Of a DNA stretch of 38,499 nucleotides, positions 6,948 to 14,223 are shown in pieces. The stretch's first letter is position 1; every line of letters begins with the position of its first letter. The translations under genes were made by a program, and so were the position numbers. Below the pieces are notes generated by a model. That model was given only the letters and a program-made list of their open reading frames with translations, was not told where the DNA came from and did not search any database. Source of the stretch: an uncultured Alistipes sp. (GTDB lineage: Bacteria > Bacteroidota > Bacteroidia > Bacteroidales > Rikenellaceae); contig CALDPX010000006.1 of the NCBI GenBank assembly GCA_937911745.1, positions 1 through 38,499 of the forward strand, written 5' to 3'.

Positions 6948-8750
6948 ATGACGGGAAGTAATACGGAGCGTATGGGACAAGTGGAGCGATTGCTCTTGTG
7001 GCTCAATGTGCAGACCAGACGCATCAGTGGCAGACAACTTACCTTGGTGCTGGCGATTGTTGTCGGCTTGGTGTCGGGAGGCGTGACTTGCATCTTCGAG
7101 TGGTTGCTGGGGCTCATTAAGGACGGACTAACGAGCTGGTTTCCAAAGGAGAATGTGGGCTGGCTCTACCTCTTGTATCCTATGGTGGGTATCATCTTGG
7201 CGAGTCTTTTTGTGAGGTTTATAGTAAAGGACGACATCTCGGAGGGTGTGACGAAGGTTTTGAAGGCTATGAGTACCTCCTCTTCTCAGATTAAACCTCA
7301 CAACTGCTACTCTTCGGTGGTAGGCGGTGCGTTGACCATCGGCTTTGGTGGTTCGGTAGGTCCCGAGGCTCCTATTGTCCTGACGGGTGCAGCCATTGGC
7401 TCCAATATAGGCAGGCTTATGAGGCTCAATTACCGCAATATGACGCTTATGCTGGCGTGCGGTGTTGCGGCAGCACTCTCGGCAATCTTCAAGGCTCCCA
7501 TCACGGGTGTGATATTCGTTATGGAGATACTGCTGCTCGATATGAGTATGACAGCCATCATCCCTCTGATTATCTCCTCTGTTACGGCTGTGACGCTTAC
7601 CTTCTTCGTAAGAGGTTTTGAGCCTATGCTCTCGGCAAGTACGGTTGGCGACCTCTCGTTCTCGCATATCCCCATCTACACCCTCCTTGCGGTGCTCTGT
7701 GGTCTTATGTGCTACTACTTTATGAGGGTGAACTTCCGCGTGAAGGGACTCATCGACCGCCTCGGCAAGCAATGGAAAAAGTGGATTGTGGGTGGTTTGG
7801 CTCTGGGTGTGATGATTATGCTCTTCCCCCCGCTCTATGGCGAGGGCTATGGCATCTTCCACCACTTTATGAAGGGTGATGTGCAGGCAGTATTCGATAA
7901 CTCGGGTTTCTACGATTTTAGGGAGAACCATTGGGTTGTCTTGGGATACCTGCTCGCTATTATGTTCGTGAAGGCTATTGCTATGGCTGTGACGAACGCC
8001 TCGGGAGGTGTGGGCGGTACTTTCGCACCCTCGCTCTTTGTAGGAGCCTTTATGGGTGCTATTGTGGCATACGTTGGCAACATTTTCTTCGATGCCGACC
8101 TATCTATTGCAGCCTTCTCGCTGGTTGGTATGGCGGGCTTGATGTCGGGCGTTATGAAGGCTCCGCTTACGGCAGTCTTCCTCATTGCCGAGATTTCGAG
8201 TGCCTATCAACTCTTTGTTCCTCTGATGCTTGTGTCGTGCGTGTCGTATGTCATCAACCGCTACTTGGAGCCCGACAGCATCTATACCAAAACACTCCGA
8301 CAAAAGGGACAACTCCTCACACACGACAAGGACCAAGCCGTTAGTGTGGTGCTCTCCATTCGCTCTCTCATAGAGACCAATATCCTTAGTGTTGGCGAGT
8401 ATGATACGCTGGGAGATATGGTCGTAAGGGTTATTCCGCATACTACGCGAAACATCTTCCCCGTTCTTAGTGGCGAGGGCAAATTGCTGGGCGTGGTAGA
8501 GTTTGATAAGTTGCGCAAGGATATGTTTGACCAGACTAAGTACCCCAACTCTGTGCAGCGATATATGATTACTCCTCCCGATGTTATTATTGATAATGAG
8601 TCGGCATCGAGCGTTTTGGATAAGTTCGAGAATACGGGCGCGTGGAACCTGCCAGTAACCGATAAGGAGGGACGATATGTGGGTTTTGTGAGTAAGTCGC
8701 GCATCCTTACCGCCTACCGCGAGAAACTCAAAGAGATGACACAAGAGTAA
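6948..8750 (+). CDS. CLC-family chloride channel/transporter with two CBS domains
   Basis: This membrane protein of about 600 residues carries the CLC fold: SVGPEAPIVLTGAAIGS (around 136-152), in which GPEAP aligns with the GREGP loop and keeps the external gating Glu near residue 140, and the GGTFAPS segment that corresponds to GxFxP. Hydrophobic segments fill residues 25-440. The cytoplasmic tail (about 455-595) contains two CBS-type repeats, which in this family bind nucleotides or regulate gating. I start at the ATG at 6948, which sits right after a GTG and a purine-rich AAGAGAGAGAAGAG ribosome-binding region. Whether it is a Cl-/H+ antiporter or a channel cannot be settled here. Its stop is followed at once by ATTGAGA heptads. 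Confidence 0.93.
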   Translation: MTGSNTERMGQVERLLLWLNVQTRRISGRQLTLVLAIVVGLVSGGVTCIFEWLLGLIKDGLTSWFPKENVGWLYLLYPMVGIILASLFVRFIVKDDISEGVTKVLKAMSTSSSQIKPHNCYSSVVGGALTIGFGGSVGPEAPIVLTGAAIGSNIGRLMRLNYRNMTLMLACGVAAALSAIFKAPITGVIFVMEILLLDMSMTAIIPLIISSVTAVTLTFFVRGFEPMLSASTVGDLSFSHIPIYTLLAVLCGLMCYYFMRVNFRVKGLIDRLGKQWKKWIVGGLALGVMIMLFPPLYGEGYGIFHHFMKGDVQAVFDNSGFYDFRENHWVVLGYLLAIMFVKAIAMAVTNASGGVGGTFAPSLFVGAFMGAIVAYVGNIFFDADLSIAAFSLVGMAGLMSGVMKAPLTAVFLIAEISSAYQLFVPLMLVSCVSYVINRYLEPDSIYTKTLRQKGQLLTHDKDQAVSVVLSIRSLIETNILSVGEYDTLGDMVVRVIPHTTRNIFPVLSGEGKLLGVVEFDKLRKDMFDQTKYPNSVQRYMITPPDVIIDNESASSVLDKFENTGAWNLPVTDKEGRYVGFVSKSRILTAYREKLKEMTQE

Positions 8751-8782
8751 ATTGAGAATTGAGAATTGAGAATTGAGAATTG
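8751..8782 (+). repeat. Tandem heptad (ATTGAGA)4, left arm of inverted pair
   Basis: Four perfect ATTGAGA copies plus ATTG start one base after the CLC stop and end at the ATG of the four-helix-bundle gene. The array is the inverted counterpart of 9153-9185, so the gene between is bracketed by imperfect 33-bp inverted repeats. Confidence 0.85.
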
Positions 8783-9145
8783 ATGCAAGGAAAAAACGTC
8801 ATACAGGAGAAAAGTAAGCGGTTTGCAATACGCATAGTGCGTTTTTCGCAGTATTTACAGAATGATAAAAAGGAGTATGTTTTATCTAAGCAGATATTGC
8901 GTTGCGGCACAAGTATAGGTGCAAATATTTTTGAGAGTAGAAATGCACAAAGTAAAGATGATTTTATACACAAGCTTTCAATTGCATTAAAAGAAGCAGA
9001 TGAAACAAACTATTGGCTTGAAGTTTTACTTGGGGCTGATATTATTAATAGTAGCGAATACGATTCATTATATACTGATTTGGACGAATTAATATCGTTA
9101 TTGGTGTCAATCATTAAGAGCTTGAAAAATAACAAAGAGAAGTAG
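8783..9145 (+). CDS. Four-helix-bundle protein of the S23/IVS family
   Basis: A 120-residue soluble, helix-rich protein with the hallmark segments of the four-helix-bundle family first found in 23S rRNA intervening sequences: LRCGTSIGANIFES (about 40-53), AQSKDDFIHKLSIALKEADETNYWL (about 55-79) and a C-terminal helix ending in lysines. Biochemical function is unknown; members resemble the Avd accessory protein of diversity-generating retroelements, but no reverse transcriptase or variable repeat is present. The gene is clearly more AT-rich than its neighbours and has (ATTGAGA)4 before it and (AATTCTC)4 after it. Both features suggest a recently arrived cassette. The ATG at 8783 is preferred over the TTG three bases earlier; the start lies inside the repeat edge, so no ordinary ribosome-binding site is visible. 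Confidence 0.88.
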   Translation: MQGKNVIQEKSKRFAIRIVRFSQYLQNDKKEYVLSKQILRCGTSIGANIFESRNAQSKDDFIHKLSIALKEADETNYWLEVLLGADIINSSEYDSLYTDLDELISLLVSIIKSLKNNKEK

Positions 9146-9152
9146 AGATTAT

Positions 9153-9185
9153 AATTCTCAATTCTCAATTCTCAACTCTCAATTC
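9153..9185 (+). repeat. Tandem heptad (AATTCTC)4, right arm of inverted pair
   Basis: Three perfect AATTCTC copies, one AACTCTC and a partial AATTC end three bases before the glycosyltransferase start. The array is the reverse complement of the left array with one mismatch (C for T). It also occupies the ribosome-binding region of the downstream gene. Confidence 0.85.
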
Positions 9186-9187
9186 AA

Positions 9188-10324
9188 ATGAAAATTTCAT
9201 TCATTGGTCCTGCGTACCCGTATAGGGGTGGGCTGGCGACAATCATAGAACGCCTTGCGAGGGTATTTCAGCAGAGGGGTGTGGAGGTTGCGATAAAGAC
9301 CTTCTCGCTCCAATATCCTCGTTTGCTCTTCCCCGGCAAGAGTCAATACCGCACAGGAGAGGCTCCCGAAGGACTTCTCATAACTCGTGAGGTTAGCACC
9401 ATAAACCCCATCTCGTGGTGGCGTGTGGGAAGAAGATTGCGCAGAGAGGCTCCCGATATGCTCATATTGAAGTATTGGACCCCCCTGATGGCTCCTGCGT
9501 TTGGCACTATCTGCCGCTTGGCACGCAAAAATGGTAAAACAAAAGTCATTGTTCACCTCGACAACATCACTCCCCACGAGCCACACTTCTACGATCGACC
9601 GCTGAACCGCTACTTCCTTCGCTCGGTGGATGGTTTTATCTATATGTCAGAGGCTGTAAATGAGGACCTTCGTACCTACCTGCCCAATGCTAAGGCACGC
9701 TTTTCGCCCCATCCGCTCTTCGACAACTATGGTAAAAAACTGCCCCGCGAGGAGGCGTGTGGTAGGTTGGGCTTGGACTCTTCGCTCGGCTATGTAATGT
9801 TCTTTGGCTATGTGAGGGACTATAAGGGCTTAGACATACTGCTCGATGCGTGGGCAAGGCTCAAAGCCGAGGGTAAGACCAAAGACAAACGCCTGCTTGT
9901 GGTGGGCGAGGTATATGGTGCGGATGATAAGTATCACGCTCAAATAGAACGACTTGGGCTGCGTGAAGATGTGGTGTTCCACAATCGTTTTGTGCCTGAC
10001 GAGAAGGTTGCCGAGTGGTTCTCTGTGGCTGATATGGTGGCACTTCCTTATAAGTCTGCCACTCAGAGTGGTGTTACGCAGGTGGCATACGCATTTGATG
10101 TGCCTATGGTCGTAACCCGTGTGGGTGGCTTGGCGGAAATGGTGCCCGATGATGTGGTGGGCGTACTCTCGGAGGTCAGCGCAGAGAGCGTTGCCGCAGC
10201 CATTGCGAAAGTCTACGAGGGGGACAATCTGGAACGCTATCGCGAAGGTGTCCGTAAAGAGAAGCACCGCTTCTCGTGGGAGGCAACGGCAGACAAAATT
10301 GAAGAACTGTATGAAGAATTGTAG
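9188..10324 (+). CDS. Glycosyltransferase, GT4-like family
   Basis: A 378-residue GT-B fold glycosyltransferase that should transfer a sugar from a nucleotide donor to a glycan or lipid acceptor at the inner face of the membrane. The N-terminal glycine-rich loop is PYRGGLATIIERLA (about 11-24). The second domain begins near LGYVMFFGYVRDYKGLDILLDA (about 203-224), and the donor-binding region contains VALPYKSATQSGVTQVAYAFDVPMV (about 288-312), where the usual catalytic E-x7-E is not obvious. The C-terminal F-S-W-E helix, typical of GT4 proteins, is present. It is monocistronic and ends in a terminator at 10350. Donor and acceptor cannot be told; no glycan gene cluster surrounds it. Confidence 0.88.
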   Translation: MKISFIGPAYPYRGGLATIIERLARVFQQRGVEVAIKTFSLQYPRLLFPGKSQYRTGEAPEGLLITREVSTINPISWWRVGRRLRREAPDMLILKYWTPLMAPAFGTICRLARKNGKTKVIVHLDNITPHEPHFYDRPLNRYFLRSVDGFIYMSEAVNEDLRTYLPNAKARFSPHPLFDNYGKKLPREEACGRLGLDSSLGYVMFFGYVRDYKGLDILLDAWARLKAEGKTKDKRLLVVGEVYGADDKYHAQIERLGLREDVVFHNRFVPDEKVAEWFSVADMVALPYKSATQSGVTQVAYAFDVPMVVTRVGGLAEMVPDDVVGVLSEVSAESVAAAIAKVYEGDNLERYREGVRKEKHRFSWEATADKIEELYEEL

Positions 10325-10349
10325 GCTATTGCCATATTAACAATAAGGT

Positions 10350-10388
10350 AAGGAGTGGGTGAGAAATTCTCGTGCCCACTCCTTTTTT
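10350..10388 (+). terminator. Intrinsic terminator after the glycosyltransferase gene
   Basis: AGGAGTGGG (10351-10359) pairs with CCCACTCCT (10375-10383); the intervening loop can fold further (GAGAA with TTCTC). A T6 run follows. Confidence 0.85.
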
Positions 10389-10411
10389 AACCTATAATTA
10401 ATGCCGAAAAT

Positions 10412-10442
10412 TTTGGAGATTACGATGATTATATTAATTTTG
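10412..10442 (+). promoter_or_regulatory. Promoter for the three-repeat lipoprotein
   Basis: TTTG at 10412-10415, exactly 19 bases of spacer and TAATTTTG at 10435-10442 form a perfect match to the Bacteroidetes promoter. The expected leader is about 35 bases. Confidence 0.75.
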
Positions 10443-10483
10443 TAGTAAATACAAATTACAGGTAATACTTAATTGCTAAAACA

Positions 10484-11803
10484 ATGAAGAGAAATTTTTT
10501 GCTTATTGCGTTTGTGATGCTCCTTTCGATGTCGTTTGTGGCGTGTGAGCCTTACGAGAATGAGAACGAAAACGGAATTGAGAATGGCGGCAACGGAGGC
10601 GAAGGAGAAGGCGAAGGAGAAAATGGAAAAGAGGATGAAGAGACTCCCGCACCTGAGCCCCCTGCGCTCACTTTCGACATTGCGCTGGAAGATATAGGTG
10701 TTAATTCGGTAACTATGAGTGTAACACCCTCCGACAATGAAGCGGTATATCTCTACGATATTCTGCAAGTAGAAATTTTTGAACAGCACCACGGGGGTAG
10801 CGTTAAGACCTATGTCCAAAACCTTGTGGCAAGTGCCCTCGAAGAGATGGACCTTGAAGCGGTCTATTATCGCATAGGAACGAAGGGCGCAGACTCCTAT
10901 ACCTATCAATCTCTCGCGCCAGACACTGAGTATATAGCCTTTGCTGTGGCTATCAACGTGAACTGCGAGGCGATAGGCGAGGTGGCATCCGAACTCTTCT
11001 CCACACAGCCACTTCCCACAACATTCTCGTGGGATGTTACTTTCGATGAGATATTCTACGGGGGTATATCCTTCACGATTACTCCTTCCGACGAGAGCGT
11101 ACCATACTACTTTACGGTGCGTCCTTATGTCTCCCACGGTAGAGTGATGAACGATGAGAAGTTGTTGGAAACAATTATTGCGGAGGACTATATGATGATT
11201 CCATTCTGGGCTACTAAGGGTGTCTACACTTCGACATATGATGTTAATGCCGACTCCAATGACTTCATTCTCTGCTCTGATACGGGCTACGAACTCTTGA
11301 TTTTTGCATTTGCAGATGGCGAGCCTCTGTCGGAAATCCAACGTTTCCCATTCCGCACCCTCAAACCAGATGTGGAGAGTTTTAGTTTCGACATCACCGT
11401 AACGCCCGGTTTGAATAATGCCGTGGTGGAGGTTGCGCCCTCCGACAAGCACACAATGTATCTGTGGGATGTGGTGTCCAAGAACAATTTAGTATCGAAC
11501 TACAATGGCGATATGGCAAAATTTGTAAAAGCCTACATCGACAATATGATTGGGTCTCAGGGACTCTATGAACTTGATTTTGCGCGTATTATGGGCGATG
11601 ACTCCTACAACTTCCCAATGTCGTTTGAGCCTTCTACGGATTATATAGTTTGGGCTGTTCAGGTGGACGAGTATGGCAAGGTTGTGGGCGATATAGCCTT
11701 AAAGCCATTCAAAACCCTTGCCGAAGACACCCCTGCTGAGGCTCCCCAGAAGAGCCACGCAGCCCCCTCTGTCAAGAGTCGCAAAGTGGCTATTAGACAA
11801 TAG
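10484..11803 (+). CDS. Surface lipoprotein with three internal repeats
   Basis: A 439-residue lipoprotein I cannot place in a named family. The signal peptide ends in a lipobox with Cys21 (SFVAC). A low-complexity acidic/Asn/Gly linker (about 22-60) follows and fits outer-surface anchoring in this phylum. Three units of about 115 residues come next (about 62-177, 180-292 and 299-414). Each opens with an FD/FSWD/FSFD strand, then a V/I-x-VTPSD or APSD turn, an aromatic strand (YLYDI, YYFTV, MYLWDV), a variable helical insert and a closing L-x-PDTEY, TGYELL or PSTDYI strand followed by FxT. The pattern resembles fibronectin-III-like domains. The C-terminal tail is basic (KSHAAPSVKSRKVAIRQ). Its own promoter and terminator flank it. 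Adhesion or glycan binding is only a guess. Confidence 0.82.
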   Translation: MKRNFLLIAFVMLLSMSFVACEPYENENENGIENGGNGGEGEGEGENGKEDEETPAPEPPALTFDIALEDIGVNSVTMSVTPSDNEAVYLYDILQVEIFEQHHGGSVKTYVQNLVASALEEMDLEAVYYRIGTKGADSYTYQSLAPDTEYIAFAVAINVNCEAIGEVASELFSTQPLPTTFSWDVTFDEIFYGGISFTITPSDESVPYYFTVRPYVSHGRVMNDEKLLETIIAEDYMMIPFWATKGVYTSTYDVNADSNDFILCSDTGYELLIFAFADGEPLSEIQRFPFRTLKPDVESFSFDITVTPGLNNAVVEVAPSDKHTMYLWDVVSKNNLVSNYNGDMAKFVKAYIDNMIGSQGLYELDFARIMGDDSYNFPMSFEPSTDYIVWAVQVDEYGKVVGDIALKPFKTLAEDTPAEAPQKSHAAPSVKSRKVAIRQ

Positions 11804-11826
11804 AGTGTGGCCTTAAAGAAAAATGA

Positions 11827-11862
11827 AAGTGCGCTCCCGAAACGAGGGGCGCACTTTTTTTT
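11827..11862. terminator. Intrinsic terminator between the lipoprotein gene and era
   Basis: AAGTGCGCTCC pairs with GGGGCGCACTT (one G-U pair) around an 8-base loop and is followed on the + strand by a T8 run. On the - strand the tail is weaker (TTTCATTTTTC), so it may also stop era transcripts. Confidence 0.85.
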
Positions 11863-11884
11863 GTTGGTCGCAGAGAGGCGTTTG

Positions 11885-12784
11885 CTACTCCATATAACCA
11901 TATTTGCGTAGTCCGCGGCTGCTGTTGCGCCAATTCTCGTCTACCTTGACGTGCAGTTGCAGGAATATCTTCTTGCCCACAAACTTTTCGAGTTCCAGGC
12001 GTGCTGCTGTGCCAACCTTTTTGAGCATCTCGCCCTTGCGACCTATGATGATACCCTTCTGCGAGTCGCGGGCGACGTATATGACGGCACTGATACGGTC
12101 GATGGTGGGCTCCTCCTTATACTCCTCAATGACAATCTCCACTGAGTAGGGTATCTCCTTGTCGTAGTTGAGGAAGACCTTCTCGCGTATTATCTCGCTG
12201 GCAAAAAACCTCATAGGGCGGTCGGTGAGAGTGCCCTCTTCGTAGTAGGGTGCACCCTCGGGCAGAAGAGTCATAATGGTGTCGAAAACACCGCTGATGT
12301 TGAAACCTTCGAGTGCCGAAACGGGAATTATACGAGCCTCGGGAAGCCTCTGGTGCCACAACTCCACAAGAGCCTCCAAGCCTTGTTGGTTTGAGAGGTC
12401 AATTTTGTTGATAACCACAATGGTGGGTATGGCACTGAGTTTTATCTTCTCTACAATCTCCTCGCTTGCCTCATCGCCTTTTTCGACAGTGTCTGTAACA
12501 TAGAGTATCACATCGGCATCTTTAAGAGCACCCCTCACGAAACCCATCATACTCTCCTGTAACTTATACGAAGGGCGCAGAATACCCGGAGTATCGGAGT
12601 AGACAATCTGAAAGTCCTCGCCCCCAACGATACCCATAATCCTGTGGCGCGTGGTCTGCGCCTTGGCAGTGATGATGGCGAGCCTTTCGCCCACCAGAGC
12701 ATTCATCAGCGTAGATTTACCCACATTGGGGTTGCCAATGATATTCACAAAACCGCTCTTAAATTTTTTCTCTTTATTTTCCAT
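11885..12784 (-). CDS. era: GTPase Era
   Basis: Era is an essential GTPase that binds the 3' end of 16S rRNA and assists small-subunit maturation. The 299-residue protein has G1 GNPNVGKS (17-24), G3 DTPG, G4 NKID and the C-terminal KH domain (IIIGRKGEMLKKVG region) for RNA binding. It lies downstream of the MATE gene on the same strand, with a 111-base gap that contains a hairpin repeat (12795-12816) 11 bases before the start. That hairpin closely matches the one before uppP, so a translation-level or attenuation role is possible. Identification is secure. Confidence 0.96.
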   Translation of the reverse strand: MENKEKKFKSGFVNIIGNPNVGKSTLMNALVGERLAIITAKAQTTRHRIMGIVGGEDFQIVYSDTPGILRPSYKLQESMMGFVRGALKDADVILYVTDTVEKGDEASEEIVEKIKLSAIPTIVVINKIDLSNQQGLEALVELWHQRLPEARIIPVSALEGFNISGVFDTIMTLLPEGAPYYEEGTLTDRPMRFFASEIIREKVFLNYDKEIPYSVEIVIEEYKEEPTIDRISAVIYVARDSQKGIIIGRKGEMLKKVGTAARLELEKFVGKKIFLQLHVKVDENWRNSSRGLRKYGYME

Positions 12785-12794
12785 TTTTCTTCTT

Positions 12795-12816
12795 GCGACT
12801 TTTTATAAAAAGTCGC
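12795..12816 (-). repeat. 5' hairpin repeat, copy 3, upstream of era
   Basis: A perfect inverted repeat with arms GCGACTTTTT and AAAAAGTCGC and loop AT. In the direction of era it is preceded by GG and followed by AAGAAGAAAA and the start codon, the same order as at uppP (116-137). Confidence 0.8.
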
Positions 12817-12879
12817 CCAAAAATTTTTAGTGTAGCCTATGCTCAACCCTAATGGGAGATATGAGAATTATGAGAAAAC

Positions 12880-12911
12880 TTTCAATTCTCAATTCTCAAT
12901 TCTCAATTCTC
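12880..12911 (-). repeat. Heptad array (GAGAATT)n overlapping the end of the MATE gene
   Basis: Four to five copies of the AATTCTC unit (GAGAATT on the coding strand) run through the last codons and stop of the MATE gene. The final residues MRIEN and the TGA stop are encoded by the repeat. The unit is the same as that at 8751 and 9153. Confidence 0.8.
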
Positions 12912-14206
12912 ATCAGTAGTTCCGTATCCATACCCTTTGTTGCTACCAGCATAAGCACAAACCTGACCACAATGAAGCCTATGAAGGCCACCCATAAGCC
13001 CCTATTGCCGAGTACCCCGCGCAGGGCGAAGTAGAGCACAAAGAACGCCACAAGTGCCCAGAAGGTTGTGTTGCGCATAATGCGTGTCTTGGTAGCGCCG
13101 ATGAGTATGCCGTCTATGAGGAAGGGGATGAAACCCACCAGAGGCACCATAATTATCCACCATATATACTCCCCGGCACACGCCATAATCGTGGGGCTCG
13201 AAGTGAACAGACCCAAGATGGGCTCCCACCAGAAGATATAGGCGACAATGTAAATCGCTGCCACCACTCCGCACCACACAGCCAGCAATCTCACACACTT
13301 GCGGAATGCCTCTTTATTCCTCTCGCCTATGAACCTACCCGTCAGCGACTCGGCAGCGTAGCAGAACCCATCAAGCATATAGCTAAACAGCATAAAGAGG
13401 TTCATCAGCAGTTCGTTAGTGGCAAGTATGGTGTCGCCGAAGCGTGCCGAGAATGCCGTAAAGCAGGTGTAGACAGTGCATACACACAGCGTGCGCAAGA
13501 AAGCGTCCGAGTTGATGCGGAAGAATCTCACCAGGGGTTCCATATTTAGGCACTCGCGGAGCGACATCTCTCTAAGGTAGGCTTTGTAGCGCACGGAGAT
13601 GAAAATCAGCGTTATGAGCAGTGCTGCATACTGCGCCACCACCGTTCCGAGGGCTATACCCGCAACACCCATATCCATACCAAAGACAAACCACAGCGAG
13701 GCCCCTACGTTTATCAGGTTGTTAAGAATAGACACTGCCATAGGTGTTGTGGCGTCCTGCATACCCGTCAGCCAGCCGTGCAACGAGAAGATACCTATGG
13801 CTGCGGGGGCCGCCCAGATGCGCACAAAGAAGTACTCTGCTGCCAAGGTCATAACACCCTCCGATCCCTCCATAATCTTCATAGCCAGCGACCCTATGGG
13901 GCGGTTGAAGATTAGTAGCAGCAGGGCAATGCCGAAGGCGACAAGCATAGAGCGTCCCAGAATGCTTGCGCACTCACGCTTGTTGTCGGCACCGTAAGCC
14001 TGTGCCGCCAATCCACTTGTACCCATCCTTAGGAAGGCAAAGTTCCAATATATGAAGTTGAAAATTGCGGTGCCGATAGCCAACGCACCGATAGTTGCAT
14101 CATCGCCAATCCTACCCGCAATGGCAATGTCAATCATACCCAGCAGAGGGATGGTAACATTGCTCACTATGTTGGGCACCGCAAGGCGCAGGATGGCTTT
14201 ATTCAT
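12896..14206 (-). CDS. MATE-family efflux transporter
   Basis: A 436-residue protein with about 12 hydrophobic segments in two similar halves, the MATE arrangement. The start MNKAILRLAVPNIVSNVTIPLLGMIDIAIAG (split across the first membrane segment) is typical of the DinF/NorM-like group, and members export cations, drugs or flavin-like compounds using Na+ or H+ gradients. It begins 17 bases after the rsmF-like gene stop, so it is co-transcribed. Its last five codons and stop lie in a 7-bp tandem repeat, so the C-terminus may be variable between strains. Substrate unknown. Confidence 0.9.
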   Translation of the reverse strand: MNKAILRLAVPNIVSNVTIPLLGMIDIAIAGRIGDDATIGALAIGTAIFNFIYWNFAFLRMGTSGLAAQAYGADNKRECASILGRSMLVAFGIALLLLIFNRPIGSLAMKIMEGSEGVMTLAAEYFFVRIWAAPAAIGIFSLHGWLTGMQDATTPMAVSILNNLINVGASLWFVFGMDMGVAGIALGTVVAQYAALLITLIFISVRYKAYLREMSLRECLNMEPLVRFFRINSDAFLRTLCVCTVYTCFTAFSARFGDTILATNELLMNLFMLFSYMLDGFCYAAESLTGRFIGERNKEAFRKCVRLLAVWCGVVAAIYIVAYIFWWEPILGLFTSSPTIMACAGEYIWWIIMVPLVGFIPFLIDGILIGATKTRIMRNTTFWALVAFFVLYFALRGVLGNRGLWVAFIGFIVVRFVLMLVATKGMDTELLMRIEN

Positions 14207-14223
14207 AATGTTTCTGTCTGCTC

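Noticed and set aside
6153..7037. Long open frame antisense to trpS
   Set aside because: trpS is unambiguous on the + strand; the antisense frame shows no domain.
7350..7370. CLC lacking the gating glutamate (SVGP read as the GREGP loop)
   Set aside because: Aligning from the following GAAIGS shows GPEAP is the equivalent loop, so the Glu is conserved.
8783..9145. Diversity-generating retroelement (Avd-like four-helix protein)
   Set aside because: No reverse transcriptase, template repeat or variable repeat was found nearby.
8751..9185. CRISPR array from the heptad repeats
   Set aside because: Units are 7 bp without spacers, and no cas genes are present.
10469..11452. A 327-residue open frame antisense to the three-repeat lipoprotein
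   Set aside because: The + strand gene has promoter, signal peptide and terminator; the antisense frame crosses the promoter side and has none.
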